Source: Candidatus Gastranaerophilales bacterium | GTDB taxonomy: Bacteria; Cyanobacteriota; Vampirovibrionia; Gastranaerophilales; Gastranaerophilaceae | Assembly (NCBI GenBank): GCA_944325085.1 | Contig: CALUYT010000045.1 | Location: 1 to 60,635 of the forward strand | Direction: 5' to 3' | Length of the DNA stretch: 60,635 nucleotides | In this document: positions 1 through 7,165 of the stretch, one piece after another | Numbering within the stretch: the first letter of the stretch is position 1 | How the letters are laid out: every line of letters starts with the position of its first letter | Made by a program: the position numbers and the translations under genes | Notes under the pieces: generated by a model | The model's database searches: none | What the model saw: only the letters and a program-made list of their open reading frames with translations | What the model was told of the DNA's origin: nothing

Positions 1-116
1 AAATAATAATACCCAAAAAAAAACAAAAATAATTATAAAAAAATAAAATAAAACATTATAACCCTACAAAACAATATTTAATTTTTTCTCACTTATATTA
101 TAAAAAAAAAAAAAAA
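1..116. other. Low-complexity contig edge
   Basis: This stretch is almost pure A/T with long A runs (about 16 A at 102-117). It has a stop in the ilvC frame at 36-38. From 39 the frame stays open but its translation does not resemble ketol-acid reductoisomerase. Recognisable IlvC sequence begins abruptly at about 117. The simplest reading is low-quality or mis-assembled sequence at a contig end rather than a natural promoter. A real deletion cannot be excluded from the sequence alone. Confidence 0.6.
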
Positions 117-785
117 ATAGTTCCACCAAAAGATATAAATGTTATTATGGTTGCACCAAAAGGACCTGGACACACTGTTAGAAGCCAATATGAAGAAGGC
201 AAAGGTGTTCCATCACTTATTGCTATTTACCAAGATCCAACGGGAGATTCAAAAGAAGTTTCACTATCTTATGCTTCTGCAATTGGTGCAGGCAGAGCAG
301 GAATAATTGAAACAACTTTTAAAGAAGAAACAGAAACAGACTTATTCGGCGAACAAGCTGTAATTTGCGGTGGCGTTTCAGCACTTATGAAAGCCGGATT
401 TGAAGTATTAACCGAAGCTGGCTATTCTCCTTATATGGCTTATTTTGAAGTTCTACATGAAATGAAATTAATTATTGATCTTGTAAATCAAGGTGGTTTA
501 GCAGATATGAGATATTCTATTTCTAACACCGCAGAATACGGGGATATGACAAGAGGTCCAAAAGTTATTGGTGAAGCTTCAAAAAATGCAATGAGAGAAA
601 TCCTAAAAGATATACAATCCGGTAAATTTGCACAAGAATTTACAGAAGAAATGAAATCAGGATGCAAAAACTTTAACAAACTTAGACAAGATAATGCAAA
701 TCACCAAATTGAAAAAATAGGAGAAGAAATCAGATCAACGTTTGTTTGGGGTCAAAATAAAATTATTAATAGAGAAAAGAATTAA
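117..785 (+). CDS. ilvC: Ketol-acid reductoisomerase, 5'-truncated
   Basis: IlvC converts acetolactate or acetohydroxybutyrate to the dihydroxy acid with NADPH and Mg2+, in branched-chain amino acid synthesis. The visible part starts at the family motif IVPPKD and continues with [20 protein letters not shown]. It includes the all-helical knotted domain with the acidic metal-binding stretch [11 protein letters not shown] and the [13 protein letters not shown] helix. About 110 N-terminal residues, the NADPH-binding Rossmann part, are missing because homology stops at the poly-A edge. The ATG at 147 lies inside the conserved region and is not a real start. yhaM follows 17 bases later in the same direction. 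Confidence 0.9.
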   Translation: MVPPKDINVIMVAPKGPGHTVRSQYEEGKGVPSLIAIYQDPTGDSKEVSLSYASAIGAGRAGIIETTFKEETETDLFGEQAVICGGVSALMKAGFEVLTEAGYSPYMAYFEVLHEMKLIIDLVNQGGLADMRYSISNTAEYGDMTRGPKVIGEASKNAMREILKDIQSGKFAQEFTEEMKSGCKNFNKLRQDNANHQIEKIGEEIRSTFVWGQNKIINREKN

Positions 786-802
786 AATAAGGATAAATAA
801 AA

Positions 803-1639
803 ATGTTTAATACAGAAGACTTATACGAAGTAGTTATATTTTCAATAGGCGACACTAAAGCCGGAACAAAAATGGGAAAATTACAGCTTAAAAATACAAC
901 TGATGATTCAATTCTAAATTGTATTCTTTGGGAAGAAACACTAAATAGATTTGATAACAAAATATTTAGAACCGGTAATTTAGTTAGAATTGTATCTGCA
1001 AGTTTTAATGAAAAATTTAATAACTGCTTAGTTTCAGCCCTTGAACTGGTTAAAGAAGCTAAACTTGGATTAACAGAACAAGAAATAGAAAAATATTATT
1101 CAAAATTACTATATTTTATAAATAAAATTAAAGATGAAAAACTACATAATTTCGTTGCAGAACAATTTGCAAAATATGAAAAAGAATTTAAAATAATGCC
1201 AGCTGCAAAACTTATGCACCATAACTATATTGGCGGATTACTTGTTCATACAGTAGAATGCGCTGAATTTGCAGAACTTAATATGGCTCATTTTACATAT
1301 AAAACAAACGAAGACGAAATATATGCAGCTTGTTTACTACACGATTTTGGCAAAATTTTTGAATACACAATTGATACTGAAACAGGACTAATTGATTACG
1401 CTCCAAATTTTAGAGAAGAATGGATATCTCATTCCCAATACGGTTTTAGTATATGTATGACAGCAGGATTTAAAATGGTTGCCAAAATGATTGCAGCTCA
1501 CCACGGAAGAGCAGAATGGGGTGCTATTATCGATTTAGATCAAAAAGATTTAGAACCAGAACTATATTTAATACATTTTATAGATAATTTATCTGCAAAA
1601 TTTGGAAAAATTAATACAAGATTACTTGACGAAAAATAA
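803..1639 (+). CDS. yhaM: YhaM-like 3'-5' exoribonuclease (OB fold + HD domain)
   Basis: This is a 278-residue protein. The N-terminal part (about 8-85) looks like an OB-fold nucleic-acid-binding domain (GDTKAGTKMGKLQLKNTT..). The C-terminal part is an HD metal phosphohydrolase domain with MHHNYIGGLLVHT near residue 140, LLHDFGK near 178 and AAHHGR near 233. This architecture and length fit YhaM, which trims RNA from the 3' end. The start follows AAGGAT seven bases upstream. It sits just after ilvC and may be cotranscribed with it. A different HD-domain nuclease or phosphodiesterase is possible, but the OB+HD combination favours YhaM. Confidence 0.85.
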   Translation: MFNTEDLYEVVIFSIGDTKAGTKMGKLQLKNTTDDSILNCILWEETLNRFDNKIFRTGNLVRIVSASFNEKFNNCLVSALELVKEAKLGLTEQEIEKYYSKLLYFINKIKDEKLHNFVAEQFAKYEKEFKIMPAAKLMHHNYIGGLLVHTVECAEFAELNMAHFTYKTNEDEIYAACLLHDFGKIFEYTIDTETGLIDYAPNFREEWISHSQYGFSICMTAGFKMVAKMIAAHHGRAEWGAIIDLDQKDLEPELYLIHFIDNLSAKFGKINTRLLDEK

Positions 1640-1739
1640 AGTATATATTGATTTTTCGCTACAACTTTAACAAAAAAAAATCAATGTGTTTTCACAAAAA
1701 TGTAAACATTTTAAATAAAAATTTACGTTATGAAACATT

Positions 1740-1769
1740 TTGAGTCATGGAGCATGTTTTATGATAAAT
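1740..1769 (+). promoter_or_regulatory. Candidate promoter of the winged-helix-like gene
   Basis: TTGAGT at 1740-1745 and GATAAA at 1763-1768 are separated by 17 bases, and a TG lies just upstream of the -10. The 184-base gap before the 1824 gene holds nothing else I recognise. The predicted leader is about 50 bases and ends in the SD AAGGAGAT. Confidence 0.4.
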
Positions 1770-1823
1770 TAAAGGTTGTAAAAGGATGTATTTAAGGAAT
1801 AGTTTTAGTAAGGAGATATTTGA

Positions 1824-2510
1824 ATGTCTGAATACTTGAGCAAGGAAGAGATTAAACAATGGAGAAGTTCACTAGAAAAAATCACTTTAGAAGAGTTTGC
1901 TGCAAGACTAGGTAAAAAAGTTGAAGAAAAAAAAGAAACAAATGACTTAATTGATATAGTTTTACACGGTAAACCTGTAATTTCAGAAGAAGTAGAATGG
2001 TCTGGAAAAGTTGAAAGATTAAGTTCTATAGCTGACAGAGCCTATGAAAAAGAAAAAGAACTTTATATATCACCTTTCTCTGCTCAAAATCTAAAACTTG
2101 ATGATACAAAACCAACTAAAGCTGAAAAACCGGTTAAGAAAACTGAAGTAAAAAAAGAAACAGAAACTAAATCTGTTACTAAAAAAGCTTCATCAAAAGC
2201 TAAAGCTACAACTAAGAAAACCGAAAAAGTAGAAGCTGCAACTAAAAATATTATTTCTAATACAAAAACCGGAGATTCAATTAGAGATGAAGTTAGAGTT
2301 GTATTTAAAAAGGCTTTGACAGATAGAGAACAAAAAGTATTTGACTATTTTGCAGCTCATAAAAATAAAATTGTTTATGCTAAAGACTTAGCTAATCTTC
2401 TTGAATTACCTAGAGATTACGTTTATAAATACATCAAAAATTTAAGAGCAAAAATTGATGGAGAAGCCCTAAAAAATGCAGATAAAGGTGGCTTTATTCT
2501 AACAATATAA
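1824..2510 (+). CDS. Unknown protein, Lys/Ala-rich linker and winged-helix-like C-terminus
   Basis: I do not recognise a named family. The 228 residues split into three parts. The N-terminal segment (1-95) is acidic and helical (KEEIKQWRSSLEKITLEEFAARLG). The linker (about 100-150) is rich in Lys, Ala, Thr and Glu, like histone H1 or DNA-binding tails. The C-terminal domain (about 155-228) reads as a helix-turn-helix or winged helix: LTDREQKVFDYFAAHKNKIV, then AKDLANLLELPRDYVYKYI, then a strand-like end GGFILTI. A DNA-binding regulator or chromatin-like protein is plausible. SD AAGGAGAT precedes the ATG. A bidirectional terminator follows at 2531-2562. Confidence 0.75.
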   Translation: MSEYLSKEEIKQWRSSLEKITLEEFAARLGKKVEEKKETNDLIDIVLHGKPVISEEVEWSGKVERLSSIADRAYEKEKELYISPFSAQNLKLDDTKPTKAEKPVKKTEVKKETETKSVTKKASSKAKATTKKTEKVEAATKNIISNTKTGDSIRDEVRVVFKKALTDREQKVFDYFAAHKNKIVYAKDLANLLELPRDYVYKYIKNLRAKIDGEALKNADKGGFILTI

Positions 2511-2524
2511 TTATTATAATTAGC

Positions 2525-2562
2525 AAAAAAGAACCGAACAATATGTTCGGTTCTTTTTTTTA
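2525..2562. terminator. Bidirectional Rho-independent terminator
   Basis: The 9-bp stem GAACCGAAC / GTTCGGTTC (2531-2539 with 2545-2553) has a 5-base loop. It is flanked by six A on the left and seven T on the right, so it can end both the 1824 gene (+) and the 2576-2974 gene (-). Confidence 0.9.
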
Positions 2563-2575
2563 TTTAAATATAATA

Positions 2576-2974
2576 TTATCTAATTTCAACTTTCGCACCA
2601 ACAAATTCTAATGCTTTTTTAGTTAAATCAGCCTCTTTTTCAGAAACATTAGTCATAAAAACTCCAGGCACAGCATTTACAATATTTTTGGCAGTATTAT
2701 AATCTACTCCTGTTATCTGTCTTAAAGTAGCCATAACTGTAGCTTTATTGGCACCAGTATCAGCTAAATACAAAGACTTCTCTCCAGATGTTCTTTTAAT
2801 AACATTGCCTTCTATATCACTTTTTTTTTCTGGCTTAAACTTTCCTGAAAATAATGCTTTTAACTTTTGCATATTAACATTATCCATATCAAAGCCGTAA
2901 CGTCTTCTTAAAAACTCTCTTAAAAAAACAATTGCCATTATTGCAAGCGCAGCATAGAAAAAGCGCATATCCAT
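2576..2974 (-). CDS. Membrane-anchored protein with ribosomal L7/L12 C-terminal-like domain
   Basis: The protein has 132 residues. Residues 3-19 (MRFFYAALAIMAIVFLREF) form a likely membrane anchor followed by a basic RRR. Residues about 80-132 align with the C-terminal domain of L7/L12. TVMATLRQITGVDYNTAKNIV corresponds to the [20 protein letters not shown] region of the neighbouring rplL product, and both end in a similar GA.VEI. It lacks the L7/L12 N-terminal dimerisation helices that bind L10. SD AAAGGAG lies 9 bases upstream. It is downstream of rplL but separated from it by a hairpin at 3055-3081. Its function is unknown. A role in tethering ribosomes or translation factors to the membrane is only a guess. 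Confidence 0.75.
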   Translation of the reverse strand: MDMRFFYAALAIMAIVFLREFLRRRYGFDMDNVNMQKLKALFSGKFKPEKKSDIEGNVIKRTSGEKSLYLADTGANKATVMATLRQITGVDYNTAKNIVNAVPGVFMTNVSEKEADLTKKALEFVGAKVEIR

Positions 2975-3050
2975 AATTTTTTAGCTCCTTTTACCAGAAA
3001 TAATAACCTACGTAATTATATTAGCATATCGAGTTATAAAATGCAAACAA

Positions 3051-3081
3051 GAAAATCGGATACCCAAACGGATATCCGATT
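3051..3081 (-). terminator. Terminator after rplL
   Basis: The perfect 8-bp inverted repeat ATCGGATA / TATCCGAT (3055-3062 with 3073-3080) is followed on the minus strand by a short TTTTC. It is weaker in its U-run than other terminators here. Confidence 0.65.
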
Positions 3082-3109
3082 TTATAATTAAACAATCTGT
3101 TCAATCAAA

Positions 3110-3481
3110 CTACTTGATTTCAACAACAGCACCAGCTGCTTCAAGAGTTTTCTTAATAGATTCAGCTTCATCTTTTTTGATGTTTTCTTTAACTGCTTTA
3201 GGAGCTGCTTCAACTAAGTCTTTAGCTTCTTTTAAGCCTAAACCTGTTAAAGTTCTAACTTCTTTTAATACAGCGATTTTCTTATCAGCTGGAACAGAAG
3301 CTAAGATAACTGAAACTTCAGCGTCAGCATCTTCAGCTGGAGCTGCTGCTGCAGGAGCTGCTGCAACTGCTACTGGAGCTGCTGCAGATACACCGAATTT
3401 TTCTTCCATAGCTTTTACTAATTCAGCTGCTTCTAATAATGTTAATTTTTCAATTGATTCTAAAATTGATTCTACTCTCAT
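3110..3481 (-). CDS. rplL: 50S ribosomal protein L7/L12
   Basis: This 123-residue stalk protein recruits translation GTPases. The N-terminal dimerisation helices (about 1-35, [20 protein letters not shown]) lead into an Ala/Pro-rich hinge and then the C-terminal factor-binding domain with [21 protein letters not shown]. The length is normal. SD AAAGGAGAAAA precedes the ATG. It is cotranscribed with rplJ 88 bases upstream, as in most bacteria. Confidence 0.98.
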   Translation of the reverse strand: MRVESILESIEKLTLLEAAELVKAMEEKFGVSAAAPVAVAAAPAAAAPAEDADAEVSVILASVPADKKIAVLKEVRTLTGLGLKEAKDLVEAAPKAVKENIKKDEAESIKKTLEAAGAVVEIK

Positions 3482-3569
3482 TGTTTTTCTCCTTTATTGT
3501 TTTTTTTTATTATTTTACTATGTAACAATTAAGCACAATTGCTTAATAAAATTTGATTGCTGCCTAATC

Positions 3570-4091
3570 CTATGCAGCTTTTTGATCGCGAACTGCTGCC
3601 ATTGCTCTTGTAAGTTGAGACATAACTGCATTGATAGAGTTTGCGATACCAGATGCTGGTGAATTGATAGATCCAAGCATTTTTGCGTAAAGTTCTTCTT
3701 TTGATGGAAGTTCTGCTAATGCTTTTGTTTCTGCTTCTGTTAAGAATTTACCATCTAAAACTGCACCAATAATTGTACCTTTTTTAGATTCTTTAATAAA
3801 TTTAGCAACAGCTTTTGCAGGAGATACAGGATCTTCAAAACCGAAAGCTAAAGCGATTGGTCCTGATAATTTGTCTGCTAACAATTCATATTCAGTACCT
3901 TTTACTGCAATTCTTGCCAAAGTATTTTTGGTAACCATATAGTCACCGCCACCTTTTTGGATTTCACGTCTTAATTTTGTGATATCTTCAACGGTTAAAC
4001 CTTGGTATTCTGTAACAATTGCTACTTGAGCTTTTGCGATTTTTTCTTTAATAGCATCTATTTTTTCAGATTTAAATGCTTTTGTTGCCAT
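3570..4091 (-). CDS. rplJ: 50S ribosomal protein L10
   Basis: L10 anchors the L7/L12 dimers to 23S rRNA and usually represses its own mRNA through the L10 leader. I chose the ATG at 4091 (MATKAFKSEK) because AAAGGAG lies 7 bases upstream. An upstream in-frame ATG at 4133 would add 14 unsupported residues. The 173-residue length and motifs VTEYQGLTVEDITKLRR and NTLARIAVKGTEY fit the family. It is first gene of rplJ-rplL, preceded by a promoter, a structured L10 leader and a terminator-like hairpin. Confidence 0.96.
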   Translation of the reverse strand: MATKAFKSEKIDAIKEKIAKAQVAIVTEYQGLTVEDITKLRREIQKGGGDYMVTKNTLARIAVKGTEYELLADKLSGPIALAFGFEDPVSPAKAVAKFIKESKKGTIIGAVLDGKFLTEAETKALAELPSKEELYAKMLGSINSPASGIANSINAVMSQLTRAMAAVRDQKAA

Positions 4092-4159
4092 TTTTAGCTC
4101 CTTTAATGTTTTCTGTGATTGTGCTATTAACAATCTATTTATTATCGACCTAATAAACT

Positions 4160-4199
4160 AAAAAAGATTTTGCTTTTCTAGTTTTTACCGCAAAATCTT
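4160..4199 (-). terminator. Attenuator hairpin in the rplJ leader
   Basis: On the minus strand AAGATTTTGC and GCAAAATCTT form a perfect 10-bp stem with a 16-base loop, followed by TTTT. It lies downstream of the L10-leader fold and 69 bases before the rplJ ATG. This is the right place for conditional termination of rplJ-rplL. An alternative is an upstream terminator for readthrough, but the promoter at 4309-4337 lies upstream of it. Confidence 0.75.
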
Positions 4200-4214
4200 A
4201 CACTAAGTCAATTT

Positions 4215-4305
4215 AATCTATTTATCTTCAACTGTGTAACCTCGATTAGCTGATTTAATCATTTAACCAAAAACGAATTTTGGACTAATTGTCTGCGGCT
4301 ATATG
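4215..4305 (-). ncRNA. Ribosomal protein L10 leader RNA
   Basis: On the minus strand the leader contains GCCGCAGACAAUUAG and, about 50 bases later, GCUAAUCGAGGUUAC. These match the conserved AGACA ... CGAGGU elements of the L10 leader family, with UUAG pairing to CUAA beside them. The RNA is the site where L10, or the L10-L12 complex, binds to repress rplJ-rplL. The neighbouring promoter and terminator-like hairpin support a regulatory leader. The match is by eye; a covariance-model search would settle it. Confidence 0.75.
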
Positions 4306-4308
4306 CTG

Positions 4309-4337
4309 ATTATATATAAAAGGATTTTAAAAATCAA
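4309..4337 (-). promoter_or_regulatory. rplJ promoter
   Basis: On the minus strand TTGATT (4332-4337) and a consensus TATAAT (4309-4314) are spaced by exactly 17 bases. Transcription would start just before the L10 leader, giving a leader of about 215 bases. The remaining gap up to 4433 shows no gene. Confidence 0.8.
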
Positions 4338-4433
4338 GCACTATAATATTTTTTAGCTACTACATTAATATTTATTTACAAAATAAAAAATAAATACACG
4401 CAATAAAAGTTTCCTTTTTGTTTTTATTTATAT

Positions 4434-4745
4434 ATGGTAGATCAAGTAGATAATATTGCCAACAAGCAAATGCACCACGGTAATAAAACACCTGTTGGTG
4501 TCATACAAGCAGCACCTCAATCTTTACCTAAAAAAGTAATTTATTCGGGTAAGGAAGCTATGGATTTGTATAATAAATTACAATATGATATCTATCAAAG
4601 TGAATTACATACAAAAGCAAAAGATAAAAGAAAATTCCCGACAGTCTTAAAAATTGTATTTGGAACCTTAGCAACAGCTTCTGCAATCATATTCCGAAAA
4701 GATATAGTAAAATTTGTCCAAAATATCTTTAAAAAACCCGTTTAA
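4434..4745 (+). CDS. Small unknown protein with C-terminal membrane segment
   Basis: I do not recognise the family. The 103-residue protein has a hydrophilic N-terminal two thirds and one C-terminal hydrophobic segment (about 70-88, TVLKIVFGTLATASAIIF). That segment is followed by a basic amphipathic end finishing NIFKKPV. There is no SD before the ATG at 4434, and the start could be internal (ATG at codon 13). The stop codon overlaps the stop of the convergent phosphoesterase gene by two bases. Its reading looks genuine because no competing frame is open, but it has no strong independent support. Confidence 0.55.
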   Translation: MVDQVDNIANKQMHHGNKTPVGVIQAAPQSLPKKVIYSGKEAMDLYNKLQYDIYQSELHTKAKDKRKFPTVLKIVFGTLATASAIIFRKDIVKFVQNIFKKPV

Positions 4746-5572
4746 TCTTTTACTTCAAATTCTCTTAATTGAGTATAAATTATTGGAGAAAATTCTTTAG
4801 TTGTCACTATATCTATGATTTTATAAGAATTTGGTAATCCAATAAGTGATGGAGTTGAAATATGATAAACACCATCTTTCATATTTTCGGAATTTACGTG
4901 AAAATGTCCTGAAATAACAGCCAATACATTATGATGTTTTGAAAGTAACTCTTGATATTCTTCTACCTTATAAGTTTTATGTGTTTTTAACCTATTATCA
5001 ACACCCTCTGGATACTCAACCGGAAAATGTTGAAAGATAACAACATCATTATCTTTATACTTGATAAGTTCTTTTTCAAGCCATTCTAAAGTATCTGCTC
5101 TATAGTATCCAACAGCGCCAGGTATTACTTCCTTTGCTCCGTCAACAATTATAAAAACAAAGCCATTCTTTTTGAATACATAATTAGGTTTTCTTTGCGG
5201 ATATAAAAGATTTTTTGCTCTTAGAATTTCATAATATCGAACTTTTGATAAGCCATTAGACTTATAAACATCATGATTTCCTAATACTACATAATATGGC
5301 ACATTTAATTTTCCAACAATATCCACAAATTCTTTTAAATTTTCTTCCCTAGGATTATTAATATTATCACCTGTAAAAACAACAAATGAAATATTACTTT
5401 GCTTATTTATATCTTCAACAGCAGTTTTTAAAACTTTTATAGAATACTCTGAACCAACAGCTAAATGAGCATCAGAAATTTGAGCAAATTTAATATTTTC
5501 AGCAACCGCAGAAGTTGGTAATAACATTAAAAATGCAAATATACTAAATAAAAATAATAAAAACTTTTTCAT
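4742..5572 (-). CDS. Secreted calcineurin-like metallophosphoesterase
   Basis: The protein has 276 residues. A signal peptide at 1-24 (MKKFLLFLFSIFAFLMLLPT, then SAVAEN) points to export. The metallophosphoesterase motifs follow in order: ISDAHL (D-x-H), FTGDNI (GD), LGNHDVY (GNHD), QHFP and ISGHFH (GHxH). These bind two metal ions in phosphodiesterases and phosphatases. The substrate cannot be read from the sequence. The gene is alone, divergent from rqcP and convergent with the 4434 gene. Confidence 0.88.
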   Translation of the reverse strand: MKKFLLFLFSIFAFLMLLPTSAVAENIKFAQISDAHLAVGSEYSIKVLKTAVEDINKQSNISFVVFTGDNINNPREENLKEFVDIVGKLNVPYYVVLGNHDVYKSNGLSKVRYYEILRAKNLLYPQRKPNYVFKKNGFVFIIVDGAKEVIPGAVGYYRADTLEWLEKELIKYKDNDVVIFQHFPVEYPEGVDNRLKTHKTYKVEEYQELLSKHHNVLAVISGHFHVNSENMKDGVYHISTPSLIGLPNSYKIIDIVTTKEFSPIIYTQLREFEVKD

Positions 5573-5649
5573 ATTTAAACAAATTCTCCCTAGCAGGTAT
5601 TATATCATAAAATATAAATTATGTGATATTATAATAAAAAAGGATAATT

Positions 5650-5895
5650 ATGAGACTAGATAAATTTTTAAAAGTATCAAGATTAATAAAAAGAAGAACT
5701 GTTGCTAATGAAGTTTCAGACATGGGTAGAGTTTTATTAAACGGAAATCCGGCAAAACCAGCAAAACAAGTCAAAGAAAATGATATTATTACTATAGAAT
5801 ATGCAAATAGAACCGTCACTGCAAAAATTTTAAAAGTTCCGACAGGTAATGTAAGCATACAAGAAGCACCTTCTTTATATGAACTAATTGATTAA
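5650..5895 (+). CDS. rqcP: S4-domain ribosome quality control protein RqcP
   Basis: This 81-residue protein is nearly a single S4 RNA-binding domain (MRLDKFLKVSRLIKRRTVAN.. RVLLNGNPAKPAKQVKENDI). Length and sequence fit RqcP/YabO, which works with RqcH on stalled 50S subunits to add C-terminal Ala tails. Hsp15-type S4 proteins are similar but usually longer. A TATAAT lies at 5629-5634 and SD AAGGAT just before the ATG. It is a single-gene unit. Confidence 0.85.
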   Translation: MRLDKFLKVSRLIKRRTVANEVSDMGRVLLNGNPAKPAKQVKENDIITIEYANRTVTAKILKVPTGNVSIQEAPSLYELID

Positions 5896-5987
5896 GTTAA
5901 GTTTTGTAACAAACTAATCACTCCTTGAAAATATGACTTTCTAAAATACTTTATTAAAATATAGAGAGAATAATGGAGAGTGATAGT

Positions 5988-6284
5988 ATGACACATAGAA
6001 TTGATGGTCCGGGTAATATTAACAACAATATTAATTTTGGATTAAATAAAGTAAATGAAACTTCTACTCAAAAAATAAACAGTTCATTTGGTGATGGCTT
6101 TGGTAACAGTAACGCTGCTAAAGGAATAAGTATTGAACGTTCTATACCAGGATTAGAAGATTTACTTACAAAATTCAATTTTGAACCACCTAAATACGAA
6201 AAAAATATTGCTCAATTAACAATAAATGATCGGGACTATATTCCTGATAAACCATTTGAAGAAGAAGCATTTTGCGAAGTTTAA
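5988..6284 (+). CDS. Small unknown Asn-rich protein with N-terminal F-motif
   Basis: This is a 98-residue protein of no family I know. I chose the ATG at 5988 because GGAGAG lies 7 bases upstream; an in-frame ATG at 5973 would add five residues. The N-terminus is hydrophilic and Asn-rich (MTHRIDGPGNINNNINFGLN) with the NxNFG motif at residues 14-18, and there is a second SSFGDGFG. The rest is acidic and has no membrane segment. The motif resembles those at the start of several other unknown proteins in the window. A strong terminator follows. Confidence 0.65.
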   Translation: MTHRIDGPGNINNNINFGLNKVNETSTQKINSSFGDGFGNSNAAKGISIERSIPGLEDLLTKFNFEPPKYEKNIAQLTINDRDYIPDKPFEEEAFCEV

Positions 6285-6285
6285 T

Positions 6286-6321
6286 AAAAAAAGAGCCTGA
6301 CTAATGTCAGACTCTTTTTTT
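6286..6321. terminator. Bidirectional terminator
   Basis: AAAAAAGAG-CCTGAC / GTCAG-ACTCTTTTTT form a stem around the loop TAAT. Six A precede the stem and seven T follow it. It serves the 5988 gene (+) and rpmA (-). Confidence 0.9.
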
Positions 6322-6337
6322 ATTTAGTAACTATTTG

Positions 6338-6592
6338 CTACACAGCGTAAACACTAACTTGTTTTCTATCACGTCTGTGTGGTTCAAATTTAACTACACC
6401 GTCAATTAATGCAAATAATGTATCGTCAGAACCAATACCTACATTATTACCTGGGTGAATTTTTGTTCCTCTTTGACGAACAATGATATTACCTGCTTTA
6501 ACAGCTTCGCCACCGAATTTTTTAACGCCTAAACGCTTAGCTTCGGAGTCACGGCCGTTACGGGTAGATCCCATACCTTTCTTATGTGCCAT
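6338..6592 (-). CDS. rpmA: 50S ribosomal protein L27
   Basis: L27 is an 84-residue protein near the peptidyl transferase centre. The N-terminus [20 protein letters not shown] is the classic form with no cleavable N-terminal extension of the Prp-processed Firmicute type. [15 protein letters not shown] is diagnostic. It lies 48 bases downstream of rplU in the usual rplU-rpmA unit, with SD AAAGGAG. Confidence 0.98.
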   Translation of the reverse strand: MAHKKGMGSTRNGRDSEAKRLGVKKFGGEAVKAGNIIVRQRGTKIHPGNNVGIGSDDTLFALIDGVVKFEPHRRDRKQVSVYAV

Positions 6593-6640
6593 CTTTATTT
6601 CTCCTTTATTACTTTAGTACTTTTAACGATTTTAGACTAC

Positions 6641-6994
6641 TTATTCAGCAGCTGTTTCTTCTGATGCTGCTTTCTTTGCAGCTGAAGTTCTGATTTTTGA
6701 AATCATAACTCTTGTAAAGCCTTGTCTGTGTCCTTGTTTTTTTCTATAACCTTTTTTAGGTCTTTGTTTATAAACAATAATTTTCTTAGCTTTACCATTT
6801 AAAACGATTTTACCTTCAGCTGAAGCACCTGATACATAAGGTTGTCCAACTTTAGATTTTTTACCGTTTACTATCATAACGATTTTGTCAAAAACTACTT
6901 TTGAATCTTTTTCGCCATCTAATAATTCGATATCAACGTAGCGTCCTTCTTCTACTTGATATTGCTTTCCGCCTGTTTCGACTATTGCGTACAT
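6641..6994 (-). CDS. rplU: 50S ribosomal protein L21
   Basis: L21 is 117 residues and binds 23S rRNA. It starts MYAIVETGGKQYQVEEGRYV and has YKQRPKKGYRKKQGHRQGF in the C-terminal half. The extra 15 residues at the C-terminus are Ala/Glu-rich. SD GAAAGGAAG lies just upstream. It is first gene of rplU-rpmA, behind a strong promoter and a foldable leader. Confidence 0.98.
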   Translation of the reverse strand: MYAIVETGGKQYQVEEGRYVDIELLDGEKDSKVVFDKIVMIVNGKKSKVGQPYVSGASAEGKIVLNGKAKKIIVYKQRPKKGYRKKQGHRQGFTRVMISKIRTSAAKKAASEETAAE

Positions 6995-7009
6995 CTTTTC
7001 TTCCTTTCA

Positions 7010-7066
7010 TTATTGGGTTTCGTAACTCTTGAGAGTTTTGTAAACGATTGACCCGAGTACTCACGT
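7010..7066 (-). ncRNA. Candidate structured leader of rplU
   Basis: On the minus strand the roughly 70-base leader can fold as nested helices. GGGT pairs with ACCC, CGT with ACG, and AACTC with GAGTT closes the four-base loop TCAA. Position before rplU is that of L21 leaders in other bacteria. I do not recognise the consensus, so this is a candidate only. Confidence 0.4.
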
Positions 7067-7072
7067 ATAGTC

Positions 7073-7101
7073 ATTATCACCCAGACCGAAAACGATGTCA
7101 A
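7073..7101 (-). promoter_or_regulatory. rplU promoter
   Basis: On the minus strand TTGACA (perfect -35, 7096-7101) and GATAAT (7073-7078) are spaced by 17 bases. This is the best -35 match seen in the window, as expected for a ribosomal protein operon. Confidence 0.85.
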
Positions 7102-7150
7102 GTAGTTTTAATATTTATTAACTTTGTTGTTCAGGATAAATTGTTTGAAG

Positions 7151-7165
7151 TATCATTATTATATG
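7151..7165 (+). promoter_or_regulatory. -10 box six bases before the murF ATG (leaderless candidate)
   Basis: TATCAT (7151-7156) is followed by exactly six bases and then ATG (7163), with no SD sequence. TTGTTC at 7127-7132 could be the -35 (18 spacing). The spacing would put the transcript start on or next to the start codon. Confidence 0.5.

Noticed and set aside
3114-3662. 182-codon open frame on the + strand across rplL and the rplL-rplJ gap
   Set aside because: It is antisense to rplL, which is certain. Its Ala/Thr-rich translation is the shadow of the rplL hinge.
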